Positions 54,131 through 61,771 of a DNA stretch of 64,000 bases are shown here, piece by piece; position 1 is the first letter of the stretch, and each line of letters opens with the position of its first letter. Made by a program: the position numbers and the translations under genes. The stretch is taken from the NCBI GenBank assembly GCA_040616305.1, contig CP159918.1:744001-808000 (forward strand), given 5' to 3'. A model generated the notes under the pieces. It saw nothing but the letters and a program-made list of their open reading frames with translations. It ran no database searches and was not told the origin of the DNA. Source of the DNA: UBA1876 sp003446665. GTDB lineage: Bacteria; Synergistota; Synergistia; Synergistales; Thermovirgaceae.

Positions 54131-54135
54131 GAACC

Positions 54136-54930
54136 TTGGGTACTATATGGCAAGCGGCGAGCGATTTTCTGGTGCTCGTTCTCAACAGTCTGTATTCCAT
54201 AACCCATTCATACGGTCTTGCGATAATTATTTTGACCGTATTCATACGCATACTCCTGCATCCGTTGTCCCACAAGCAGATGGTGAGCATGCAGAGGATG
54301 CAGAAACTGCAGCCGAGGCTTAAGGCGCTGCAGGAAAAATATGCGGGAGACAAGGAAACGCTAAACAGGGAGATCATGCGCCTGTACAAGGAAAACAACG
54401 TAAACCCCGCGGCAGGCTGCCTGCCTCTTATTGTACAGCTGCCTATTCTGATCCTGCTTTTTCGTGTCCTGCTGAACCTCGACATAGGTGGAGCAACCTT
54501 TATCGGCATAAGCCTCGAAGGTTCTGTATTGTCCACCATGGCCGCAGCCCTAGGCGCTATGGGCGACCCTGTCGGTATCGGGACCGTCTTTTCGGCGTTG
54601 ATGTCGAATCCGGCAGGACTTTTGAACATCTCCACCTATCTGGGTAATCTCCTTTTGCTTTTATTCATCGCCTTTTTGACATGGTATCAGCAACAACTCA
54701 GCGCAGGGAGCAATCCGCAGATGCAGTTCATGAACTGGTTTATGCCGGTCTTTTTGACCTTCATATGCCTGAGCCTTCCAGGAGGGGTGTTGCTGTACTG
54801 GGGTGTCTCCTCCCTTATCGGTGTGGCTCAGCAGTGGCGCATAAAGCATAAGACAGAGATTGAAATGCAGGAAAAACCCTCGTTATACAAGGAAAAACCC
54901 TCCAAAAAATCGGATGACGTCAAGAGCTAG
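54136..54930 (+). CDS. yidC: Membrane protein insertase YidC
   Basis: YidC inserts and folds inner-membrane proteins. TTG 54136 is eight bases after AAGGAAGG; GTG 54127, overlapping yidD, is an alternative. The 264-aa protein is the short form without the large periplasmic domain of proteobacterial YidC. It has ILTVFIRILLHPLSHKQM with the conserved Arg, the cytoplasmic MQKLQPRLKALQEKY hairpin and a basic C-terminal tail. Confidence 0.95.
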   Translation: MGTIWQAASDFLVLVLNSLYSITHSYGLAIIILTVFIRILLHPLSHKQMVSMQRMQKLQPRLKALQEKYAGDKETLNREIMRLYKENNVNPAAGCLPLIVQLPILILLFRVLLNLDIGGATFIGISLEGSVLSTMAAALGAMGDPVGIGTVFSALMSNPAGLLNISTYLGNLLLLLFIAFLTWYQQQLSAGSNPQMQFMNWFMPVFLTFICLSLPGGVLLYWGVSSLIGVAQQWRIKHKTEIEMQEKPSLYKEKPSKKSDDVKS

Positions 54931-54948
54931 GAGGTAAGGTGTTAAACC

Positions 54949-55596
54949 ATGGAAGACAGGGAATTCATAGCTGAAGTTCAAAACCTGAACGAAGCCCGCC
55001 ATCTCGGAGCCTTGAAATGGTCTGTGGAACCGGAAGAAGTGGATGTTACCGTTCTTGGTGAGGATAAAAAGCTTTTCGGGATACTTGGGAGGAAAATGCG
55101 TGTGAGGATAGCGCTGTCGGGCGGTAGGGAACAGTCTGACCCGAAAGTATTTCTGGAAAAGCTTCTGGGAATGATGGACCTGGACGTAAAGGCCGACTTT
55201 ACTGAAGATGGAGTAGTTAACCTGAGCGGAGATGACGCAGGCATCGTGATAGGTCGTTACGGGGAGACGTTGAAGGCTCTTGAGTATGTGGCCAACCTGT
55301 CGTTGCGCTCTGGGGGAAGGTCCCGCCTGCGGTTGGACAGTGACGGATACAGGTCGCGCAGACAGGAAAGTCTTGAAAAGCTGGCCTCGGCGGCTGCGCG
55401 TGAAGCTGTCAGGAAGGGCCGCGCGGTGAGGCTTGAGCCTATGAGCAGTTGGGAACGCAGAATTGTTCACATGGCCCTTAAAGACAGGGATGACGTAAAA
55501 ACCTTGTCTACCGGTGCTGAACCTCTGAGGAGGGTCGTCGTGTCTCCCGTTTTGACACGGGGCAAAAAACCGGCTGCCAAATCCTGCCGCAGGTAG
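54949..55596 (+). CDS. jag: Jag/KhpB single-stranded nucleic-acid-binding protein
   Basis: The 215-aa protein has the three Jag parts: an N-terminal Jag_N domain (LGALKWSVEPEEVDVTVLGE), a KH domain with the GIVIGRYGETL loop, and an R3H domain (PMSSWERRIVHMALKDRDDV). It acts as an RNA chaperone in Firmicutes. The ATG follows AGGAGGTAAGG. It ends the rpmH operon. Confidence 0.95.
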   Translation: MEDREFIAEVQNLNEARHLGALKWSVEPEEVDVTVLGEDKKLFGILGRKMRVRIALSGGREQSDPKVFLEKLLGMMDLDVKADFTEDGVVNLSGDDAGIVIGRYGETLKALEYVANLSLRSGGRSRLRLDSDGYRSRRQESLEKLASAAAREAVRKGRAVRLEPMSSWERRIVHMALKDRDDVKTLSTGAEPLRRVVVSPVLTRGKKPAAKSCRR

Positions 55597-55617
55597 AAAA
55601 CATGCCGTTTCGGGGGG

Positions 55618-55714
55618 CCTCTTGATAAATACCGGCCGCTTTTAAAGGCGTCCGGCGCTCGGCGAGGCTCAACGGGTCGCCTTCCTCTTGATAAATACCG
55701 GCCGCTTTTAAAGG
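55618..55714. repeat. Two copies of a 31-bp direct repeat, 66-bp period
   Basis: A 31-bp sequence starting CCTCTTGATAAATACCGGCC occurs at 55618-55648 and again at 55684-55714, without mismatch. The second copy contains the stop codon of the minus-strand glycosylase gene. The 66-bp period is a multiple of three. No obvious terminator stem for jag is formed. Confidence 0.95.
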
Positions 55715-56367
55715 GGCCCCGCTGACATGTCGAAAAAACAATGTTCTGCCAAAACGCAAGTGGTGCAGTCCGGGTGTCTCTTGCAAAATTTTTTGCAGTG
55801 GAATACTACGAGCGCGTGAAATTCCCCTAGAGCCCGCGAGGAGCAGGGCAGTTTGCCTTGCAGGTGTCTTTGGAACGCCTCATAGGACGGTTTCTCTAAA
55901 GACAACCATCCAAGTCGTTTTGACAACCTCCGAGTGTAGGCATCAACGACAAGAAGGGCCCTTTCTGCCCCATAGCATAGTATGCTGTCCGCCGTTTCGA
56001 AGCCGATACCCTTTCTTTGAAGCAGCCATCGCCTTGCCGAATCGGTAGCAATGGATCTGAAAGTTGCGACTGTGCCGAAATCCGAGGAAAAATCCTCTGA
56101 AAAGGCTTTTAAAACCGCCGATTTCCTTCTGTAGGTTCCGGCAGGATAAACGGCTTCTATGATATCGTCCAGGGACGCGGCTTTGATGGCCTCAAAGGAT
56201 ATCAACCCGGCCTTAGCGAGGTTTGAGATAGCTTTTCTCGCGTTGTCCCAGCTTGTGTTTTGGACGAGAATTGCACCCACGCATAATTCGTCGAAGGAAT
56301 TAGCGGGCCACCAGCCCTGGGGTCCATAGTTTTCCAGCAAAATTTTGAAAAGTCCTTCCGGTGTCAT
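55708..56367 (-). CDS. HhH-GPD DNA glycosylase, MagIII-like (COG2231)
   Basis: A 219-aa base-excision repair protein of the endonuclease III superfamily. The LVQNTSWDNARKAI segment and the helix-hairpin-helix GIGFETADSILCYG match the MagIII (3-methyladenine glycosylase) branch. The position of the EndoIII catalytic lysine is Glu124 here, while the catalytic aspartate is kept (Asp142 in LVVDAYTRR), which points to a monofunctional glycosylase. Four cysteines (195, 201, 204, 210) could bind an Fe-S cluster. The start ATG 56367 follows GGGGGAT on the minus strand. Confidence 0.85.
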   Translation of the reverse strand: MTPEGLFKILLENYGPQGWWPANSFDELCVGAILVQNTSWDNARKAISNLAKAGLISFEAIKAASLDDIIEAVYPAGTYRRKSAVLKAFSEDFSSDFGTVATFRSIATDSARRWLLQRKGIGFETADSILCYGAERALLVVDAYTRRLSKRLGWLSLEKPSYEAFQRHLQGKLPCSSRALGEFHALVVFHCKKFCKRHPDCTTCVLAEHCFFDMSAGPL

Positions 56368-56480
56368 CTGTGGTATCCCCCAAAAACTACCAACTAAAAC
56401 AGACCTTTCAGACTCCACAGAGATTATCTTTTCTCGCAATATTGCGCAAGTCGACTGGGGATTCAAGATTTCTACCGGAG

Positions 56481-56489
56481 TGTTATAGT
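56481..56489 (+). promoter_or_regulatory. Candidate extended -10 promoter for the SAM hydrolase gene
   Basis: TGTTATAGT at 56481-56489 is an extended -10 element about 36 bp before the start. No convincing -35 lies 17 bp upstream. The rest of the 157-bp divergent gap holds no gene. Confidence 0.45.
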
Positions 56490-56524
56490 AATAAACAGTC
56501 CACAGTACAAGGGGAGGTACCATT

Positions 56525-57340
56525 ATGAACGATTCGAACGGTTCGTTTCGCTGCATCAGCTTTCTTTCCGACTTTGGAAGCGGCGACGAAACCGTAGCCT
56601 GCTGCAAGGGTGTTCTTCTCCAGCGTGGAATTTCGTTGCCGCTGGTGGATATAAGCCACGACGTACCACCCTTCGACATAATCTCGGGCGGTTGGATGCT
56701 TGCCGGCGCCGCCTTGTATCTTCCATTGGGCATCCACCTGGCCGTTGTCGATCCCGGCGTCGGAACTGACAGGTCGATCCTTATCCTGGAGTCGAAGCGC
56801 GGTGACCTTTTTGTGGGGCCCGACAACGGTTTGCTCCTTCCCGCCGTGAAACGCCTCGGAGGTGTGGAAAAAGCCTGGAAACTCCGGCCTGAACACTTTG
56901 AGAGCCGTCAGGTATCTCCCACCTTCCACGCCCGGGACATAATGGCACCTGTAGTGGCGGACCTCGCCACAGGGGTTTTGCCGTCAACCTTAGGAGAGGG
57001 CATCAGCGAGAAGGGCCTTCATTTATATCCCATTGCCGAACCTGCAAGGGATAAAGAGAGGATTTCGGGAGCCGTGGCCCGAATCGATACTTTTGGTACC
57101 ATCAGGACCAATATTCCCTGGAAATGGATAGATATGGAAAAAGAAGGCGGTTTACGGATCAGCAGAAGCTGGCTTTTCAGCATTTCTCTCGGTAAGACCT
57201 TTTCCGATGTTGAATTGGGCGACCTGGTAATTCTGGAAGACAGCTGGGGATATCTCTCGATCGCCGTCAACAGGGGCAAGGCTGCCGACGTGCTGGGTTT
57301 TAAAGTCGGAGACCCGATTTCGGTAGAATACACGATGTAG
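56525..57340 (+). CDS. S-adenosylmethionine hydrolase (SAM hydroxide adenosyltransferase, DUF62)
   Basis: This family cleaves SAM to adenosine and methionine. The 271-aa protein has FLSDFGSGDE near the N terminus, VVDPGVGTDRS and FVGPDNGLL. The catalytic triad known in the family (Asp68-Arg75-His127) aligns as Asp76, Arg83 and His135 with identical spacing. The chlorinase/fluorinase relatives share the fold, but the triad favours the hydrolase. The start follows GGGGAGGTACC. Confidence 0.93.
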   Translation: MNDSNGSFRCISFLSDFGSGDETVACCKGVLLQRGISLPLVDISHDVPPFDIISGGWMLAGAALYLPLGIHLAVVDPGVGTDRSILILESKRGDLFVGPDNGLLLPAVKRLGGVEKAWKLRPEHFESRQVSPTFHARDIMAPVVADLATGVLPSTLGEGISEKGLHLYPIAEPARDKERISGAVARIDTFGTIRTNIPWKWIDMEKEGGLRISRSWLFSISLGKTFSDVELGDLVILEDSWGYLSIAVNRGKAADVLGFKVGDPISVEYTM

Positions 57341-57397
57341 GAAAGGCCTTTCTTTCCTATTATCCAGTCTGTAAAGTCAGTTCAGGAGGTGATCTCT

Positions 57398-58798
57398 ATG
57401 TATGTAACAGGAAAAGTGATTTCCAAACGTATTTTAACGGTTATACTCCCGATTTGCCTCGTTCTTTTGGGAGTAGCAGCACCCTCGCAGGCAGTGGTCG
57501 ATGTAATTACGGGAAACCCTGTGGCGGATATAGTCGAAAAAGCATCTCCAGCGGTAGTCAACATAGATACCGAAACGCTGGTCAGGCAATCCTTCAGCCC
57601 CTTTCCCGATGACCCATTTTTCAGGGAATTCTTTGGTGACCAGTTCGAGCGGTTTTCAAGGATCATCCCCATGAAAGGGAAAGGGTCAGGTTTTATAGTC
57701 AGCGGTGACGGTTACATCGTGACGAACAACCATGTTGTCGCCGATGCCGACAAGATAGAAGTGACCTTATCCAACGGAAGGTCATACCCGGCTGAAGTGG
57801 TGGGGACCGACCCGACCTTCGACCTGGCTGTCATAAAAATAAATGAAAGAGATCTTCCGGTCATAGAACTTGGAGATTCCGATGCCCTTAGGGTTGGTGA
57901 ATGGGTAATAGCCATAGGAAACCCCTATGGTTTCGAAAGCTCTGTCACCGTCGGCGTAGTCTCGGCGAAAAACCGTTCGGTCCGTGCGAGGAACCTCAAT
58001 TTCGACGGCTTCCTCCAGACCGATGCGGCGATCAATCCTGGAAACAGCGGCGGACCGTTGCTCAATCTGGAAGGCAAGGTCGTAGGGATAAATACCGCAA
58101 TCATACCCTATGCCCAGGGCATAGGCTTTGCCGTACCGGTAAACATGGCAAAACAAGTACTGGATGACCTTCTCAAGTATGGAACCGTGCGGCGCGGTTG
58201 GCTTGGAGTTTACATACAACCCGTGACTCCCGAATTTGCCGAGGCCTATGGTGTCGAAGGAGAATATGGAGCTGTTGTAAGCGATGTTATACCTGACTCG
58301 CCCGCCGCAAAAGTCGGGATACGTCGAGGAGACGTCATTATCGCCATGGACGGCGAAAAGATCGAAGATCACACCGACCTCTCTCTCAAGGTCCGGAGCC
58401 GTCTGGAGGGCGATAAGGTCAGGCTTACGTTGATTCGTGAAGGAAAGCAGCGCAAGATAGATGTAGTTTTGGGCAGCGTGCCCGGCCAGCCGGAAGAAGG
58501 TAAAGAGTCGCAGAAAGAAATGGAAAAAAGACTGGGTCTGAGTGTAGGGCCCGTCACCCCGGAAATCAGGAGCAAGGCAGGCGCTCCATCTGGAAAAGGG
58601 GTAGCCGTAGTCGATATAGAGCCTGGTTCTCCGTCAGACAGGATCGGGCTAAGGCCCGGCGACGTGATCCTCGAGGTCAATGGCGTGCCGGTGGATGACT
58701 TGAAGGCATGGGAAAATGCCGTCGGGAAGGTCAAAAATTCCGTGGTTCTTCTGGTCATGCGGGAGGGAAGGACTTTCTTCGTTTCGCTAAGAATATGA
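57398..58798 (+). CDS. htrA: HtrA/Deg-family periplasmic serine protease with two PDZ domains
   Basis: An envelope quality-control protease. ATG 57398 follows AGGAGGTGA; GTG 57389 would sit inside the RBS. The signal peptide is clear (ILTVILPICLVLLGVAA, cut near SQA). The triad is His112 (TNNHVV), Asp142 (FDLAV) and Ser217 (GNSGGP). Two PDZ domains follow (about residues 260-350 and 380-466). At 466 aa it is the normal DegP-type size. Confidence 0.96.
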   Translation: MYVTGKVISKRILTVILPICLVLLGVAAPSQAVVDVITGNPVADIVEKASPAVVNIDTETLVRQSFSPFPDDPFFREFFGDQFERFSRIIPMKGKGSGFIVSGDGYIVTNNHVVADADKIEVTLSNGRSYPAEVVGTDPTFDLAVIKINERDLPVIELGDSDALRVGEWVIAIGNPYGFESSVTVGVVSAKNRSVRARNLNFDGFLQTDAAINPGNSGGPLLNLEGKVVGINTAIIPYAQGIGFAVPVNMAKQVLDDLLKYGTVRRGWLGVYIQPVTPEFAEAYGVEGEYGAVVSDVIPDSPAAKVGIRRGDVIIAMDGEKIEDHTDLSLKVRSRLEGDKVRLTLIREGKQRKIDVVLGSVPGQPEEGKESQKEMEKRLGLSVGPVTPEIRSKAGAPSGKGVAVVDIEPGSPSDRIGLRPGDVILEVNGVPVDDLKAWENAVGKVKNSVVLLVMREGRTFFVSLRI

Positions 58799-58822
58799 GC
58801 AAGATGTAACATCCAGGTTTCC

Positions 58823-58860
58823 AGGGGCGGGACGGATTGCATTCCGCCCCTTTATTTTTT
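58823..58860 (+). terminator. Rho-independent terminator after htrA
   Basis: AGGGGCGG at 58823-58830 pairs with CCGCCCCT at 58844-58851, followed by TTTATTTTTT. It lies between convergent htrA and the histidine kinase. Confidence 0.88.
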
Positions 58861-58869
58861 GCTGTCGGG

Positions 58870-60402
58870 TTATGCTTCCTCATAGGTTCCGAGTACCTCT
58901 TCATCAAGCCGGAACCTTACGCGGAATAGTGTCCCCCTTCCGGGTCTGGATTTTATCTCGAGTCGTCCTTCGTGAAGTTCCGCAATCCTGAGAACCAGAG
59001 AAAGGCCTAGTCCATAACCGGCGGTCGTACGGGAACTTTCCGCGCGCCAGAACCTCTCGAAACAGTGGGTTATTTCGTCTTCGGTCATTCCCTTTCCGGT
59101 GTCGGCTACTTCGAGAACGGCTTCTTTGCGTATTACATCGGTGTAGGTTCTGATCGTAATTTTTCCTCCTTCGGGAGTATATTTGGCCGCGTTGTCGATC
59201 AGGTTGGAAACAAGTCTGGTTAAAAGCGTTTCCCATCCGCGGGTTGCGGCCGGGGAAAGCTCTTTTTCGAAATGTTGTCCTTTTTGCCTTATCAAGGGCT
59301 CCGCAATGGTGGCCGCTTCATCGGCTACCATAAGTAGTTCAACGGGGTCTTTGTGTTCGAGCCGTTCGAAGGCATCAAGTCGCGCAAGTTCCAACAATGC
59401 ACTTACCAAAGCCTGCATGGCTTCAATCTGAAAAGCCAGTTCCTGCAGCTTCCCGACGTAGTATTCCTTTCCCCGGTCCTTCAGAAGGGTTACCTCGACA
59501 ATGCCTTTCATCACAGCCAAAGGGGTCCTGAGTTCATGGCTGGCGTCGGCGGTAAACTGCTGAAGCTGGCGGATGGATTTCGACAGGTCCTCCAGCATTC
59601 TGTTGATAAGCAGTACTGTCTCGCGGATTTCCTCGTTGGCGTCGTTAATTGAAATATCCAGTTTCATGTTGTCTACGGAAACTTTGGAGATCGCCTTGTT
59701 TATAAGTTCGAAGCGCCTGGTGTTCCTTTTGTTTGTCAGATAGCCCACTCCTGCAGAAAGAAGTGCCGCAACCCCCATCATCATAAGGATTGTTTTTAGT
59801 AGGGTACTTCGAGAAGCAAGCAAGGCGTCAAGAGGTACCAGTAGTAAAAGGTAGTATTCACCGTCTTCAAGGTTTAAAAGTTTCCATGCAACCCTAAGGA
59901 TTACCCTGTCTGCTTTTGGGGAAAAAGGCCACAACCATAGCGTCTCAGGCAGGATTTCCATGCTGGAAAGGTCAATCGTACTTTGTTTCGCGGGCCCCTT
60001 CTCGATAATGGATCGCAGCAGAGTTTGGGGTAGAGGAGAAATGCCGTTTACTGCCCATGACACATCGTCGAAAAACCGCAAGTCGGAGCTGTATATCTGT
60101 AAATCTGCGTTTCGCCTTTTAATGGTTTTTTGAAGTTTTTCGTACTCCGGACCGTCAAGGTAAAAGTGGCCTGATTTTGCTATCTGCTCTGCGAAAAAAA
60201 CCAGCTTATGGTTCTGCTCTTTGTCCAGCTGCTCCATTTCAGTCCATGTGAAAAAAAAGAAAATCGCCATGGAGAAAATGAAAACGACGGCGAAAACCGA
60301 CAGGGATGTAAAAAACAGCATTCTAAAGCGAAAAGAGCGAAGTGGAGACCATCTCCGCTCTTTTCGAAACGCTGCAGCACCCTTTCGCCCGTCTTTCGAC
60401 AC
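58870..60402 (-). CDS. Two-component sensor histidine kinase
   Basis: A 510-aa membrane kinase: a first membrane helix near residues 28-52, a periplasmic sensor region, a second helix near residues 200-222, then HAMP-like and kinase domains. The phosphorylated His is His289 in ASHELRTP; the N-box is around Asn404; DTGKGM and GYGLGLSLV form the ATP lid. It starts at GTG 60402 and follows the response regulator by 28 bases. The signal sensed is unknown. Confidence 0.95.
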   Translation of the reverse strand: MSKDGRKGAAAFRKERRWSPLRSFRFRMLFFTSLSVFAVVFIFSMAIFFFFTWTEMEQLDKEQNHKLVFFAEQIAKSGHFYLDGPEYEKLQKTIKRRNADLQIYSSDLRFFDDVSWAVNGISPLPQTLLRSIIEKGPAKQSTIDLSSMEILPETLWLWPFSPKADRVILRVAWKLLNLEDGEYYLLLLVPLDALLASRSTLLKTILMMMGVAALLSAGVGYLTNKRNTRRFELINKAISKVSVDNMKLDISINDANEEIRETVLLINRMLEDLSKSIRQLQQFTADASHELRTPLAVMKGIVEVTLLKDRGKEYYVGKLQELAFQIEAMQALVSALLELARLDAFERLEHKDPVELLMVADEAATIAEPLIRQKGQHFEKELSPAATRGWETLLTRLVSNLIDNAAKYTPEGGKITIRTYTDVIRKEAVLEVADTGKGMTEDEITHCFERFWRAESSRTTAGYGLGLSLVLRIAELHEGRLEIKSRPGRGTLFRVRFRLDEEVLGTYEEA

Positions 60403-60430
60403 CTTGGAGAATTCTCCTCCTGAAGAAGGG

Positions 60431-61114
60431 CTACTCGTAGTTTGGGCAGGTCACTTTGTATCCGACCCCCCGAACGGTCACTACGATGGTATCCAGGTTA
60501 TAGGGACGGAGCTTGTCTCTGAGGTATTTGACATGGACATCCACGACGTTGCTTGTTCCGTCGTATTCCTTTTGCCAGACATGAGCGATTATGCGGTCCC
60601 TTGTGAATACCTGGTTCTCGTAGCGCAAAAGGAGTTCGAGGATGTCGAATTCACGTCTTCTCAATGGTATGTTTTCACCATCCACGGTACACTCCCGCGC
60701 AACAGGATCGAGCACAAGGGGGCCACATTTGAGCAAGGGCCTTTTGTGTTCCGCTCTGCGGCGGAGCAATGCGTTAATCCTCGCAAGAAGTTCCCTGAAG
60801 TCGAAGGGTTTGACCAGATAGTCGTCGGCGCCCCTGTTAAGACCCTCGACGCGGTCTTCGATGGTATCTTTTGCCGTCAGTATGATTATCGGAGTGTCTT
60901 TGCCGATTTCCCTGACTCTTTCCACTACTTCGTACCCGTCGATTCCAGGGAGCATTACATCCAGCACTACGCAGTCGTAATCATTGGTTCTGATTTTGTC
61001 CAATCCTTCCGCGCCGTCATAGGCGCTTTCGACTAAGAACCCGTTTTCTTCGAAACCTTCCGCAAGGACTTGTACAAGATCCTTATTATCCTCGATGATT
61101 AGTATTTTCATCAT
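60431..61114 (-). CDS. Two-component response regulator, OmpR/PhoB type
   Basis: A 227-aa regulator with a receiver domain (phospho-acceptor Asp52 in VVLDVMLPG, switch Thr in LTAKD, Lys in VKPFD) and a winged-helix DNA-binding domain (SNVVDVHVKYLRDKL, TVRGVGYKV). The start ATG 61114 is six bases after GGAGGG on the minus strand; a second ATG follows at once. It pairs with the kinase downstream. Targets are unknown; htrA nearby is a reasonable guess. Confidence 0.95.
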   Translation of the reverse strand: MMKILIIEDNKDLVQVLAEGFEENGFLVESAYDGAEGLDKIRTNDYDCVVLDVMLPGIDGYEVVERVREIGKDTPIIILTAKDTIEDRVEGLNRGADDYLVKPFDFRELLARINALLRRRAEHKRPLLKCGPLVLDPVARECTVDGENIPLRRREFDILELLLRYENQVFTRDRIIAHVWQKEYDGTSNVVDVHVKYLRDKLRPYNLDTIVVTVRGVGYKVTCPNYE

Positions 61115-61166
61115 GAAGTTCCCTCCAAACGCTTGAAATTCCGGCTGTTTCGCCTTTATTATTAAT

Positions 61167-61196
61167 AATGTAAGCATATAATTAAGAAAATGTCGA
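61167..61196 (-). promoter_or_regulatory. Candidate promoter for the two-component operon
   Basis: On the minus strand TCGACA (61196-61191) and TACATT (61172-61167) are 18 bp apart, in an AT-rich stretch of the 247-bp divergent gap with rpsO. Confidence 0.45.
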
Positions 61197-61255
61197 GTGC
61201 AGAATGAGCGGAATCTTATCGTCCAATCGAAAGAAAAACAGGCGAAAAAGTCCTT

Positions 61256-61284
61256 TTGCTCACCAACCTGGAGGATGGTATAAT
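61256..61284 (+). promoter_or_regulatory. Promoter for rpsO
   Basis: TTGCTC at 61256-61261, a 17-bp spacer and TATAAT at 61279-61284, with TGG before it (extended -10). The rpsO start lies 77 bp downstream. Confidence 0.8.
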
Positions 61285-61361
61285 ACCTTTACCCACCACT
61301 CGGTCGCGCGCTTTCAGTCGTGCAACTTGGTCGTGGGATTTTTCTTCAAGAGGTGGTAGAA

Positions 61362-61628
61362 ATGATCCAAAAGGATAAAAAGCAGGAAATTATCGAAGAA
61401 TTCAAGACACATCCTGCCGATACCGGATCACCGGAAGTACAGGTGGCCATACTGACCGCAAGGATTCGCGAGTTAACGGAACATCTAAAGGTTCACAAAA
61501 AGGATTACCACTCGCAGCGCGGTCTTCTCAAGATGGTAGGCAAAAGGCGCCGGCTTCTGCAGTACCTGCGGGAGAAAGACTTCAACAGGTACAGTACGCT
61601 GATACAGCGTCTAGGGCTTCGCCATTAG
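61362..61628 (+). CDS. rpsO: 30S ribosomal protein S15
   Basis: S15 binds the central domain of 16S rRNA. The 88-aa protein has FKTHPADTGSPEVQVAILTAR and the HKKDYHSQRGLLKMVGKRRRLL block. ATG 61362 follows AAGAGGTGGTAG; a frame opening at 61320 is rejected. It precedes pnp as in most bacteria, separated by a terminator. Confidence 0.98.
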   Translation: MIQKDKKQEIIEEFKTHPADTGSPEVQVAILTARIRELTEHLKVHKKDYHSQRGLLKMVGKRRRLLQYLREKDFNRYSTLIQRLGLRH

Positions 61629-61677
61629 GTGCCGGATACTTACCCGAAGCCGCTGCTTTGCGCAGTGGTTGCTTTCT

Positions 61678-61709
61678 AAAAGGACGAGGGCGATACCCTC
61701 GTCCTTTTT
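61678..61709 (+). terminator. Terminator between rpsO and pnp
   Basis: A 13-bp stem (AAAGGACGAGGG with its complement CCCTCGTCCTTT) around the loop CGATA, ending in a T-run. It is strong enough to stop most rpsO transcripts. A possible weak pnp promoter follows (TTGCTT at 61708, TACGAT at 61733, 19-bp spacer). Confidence 0.88.
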
Positions 61710-61771
61710 GCTTGTGTTTGTGATATTCTCTTTACGATAGAAAAAAGGAATGAAAAAAGAGGAGGAACATC

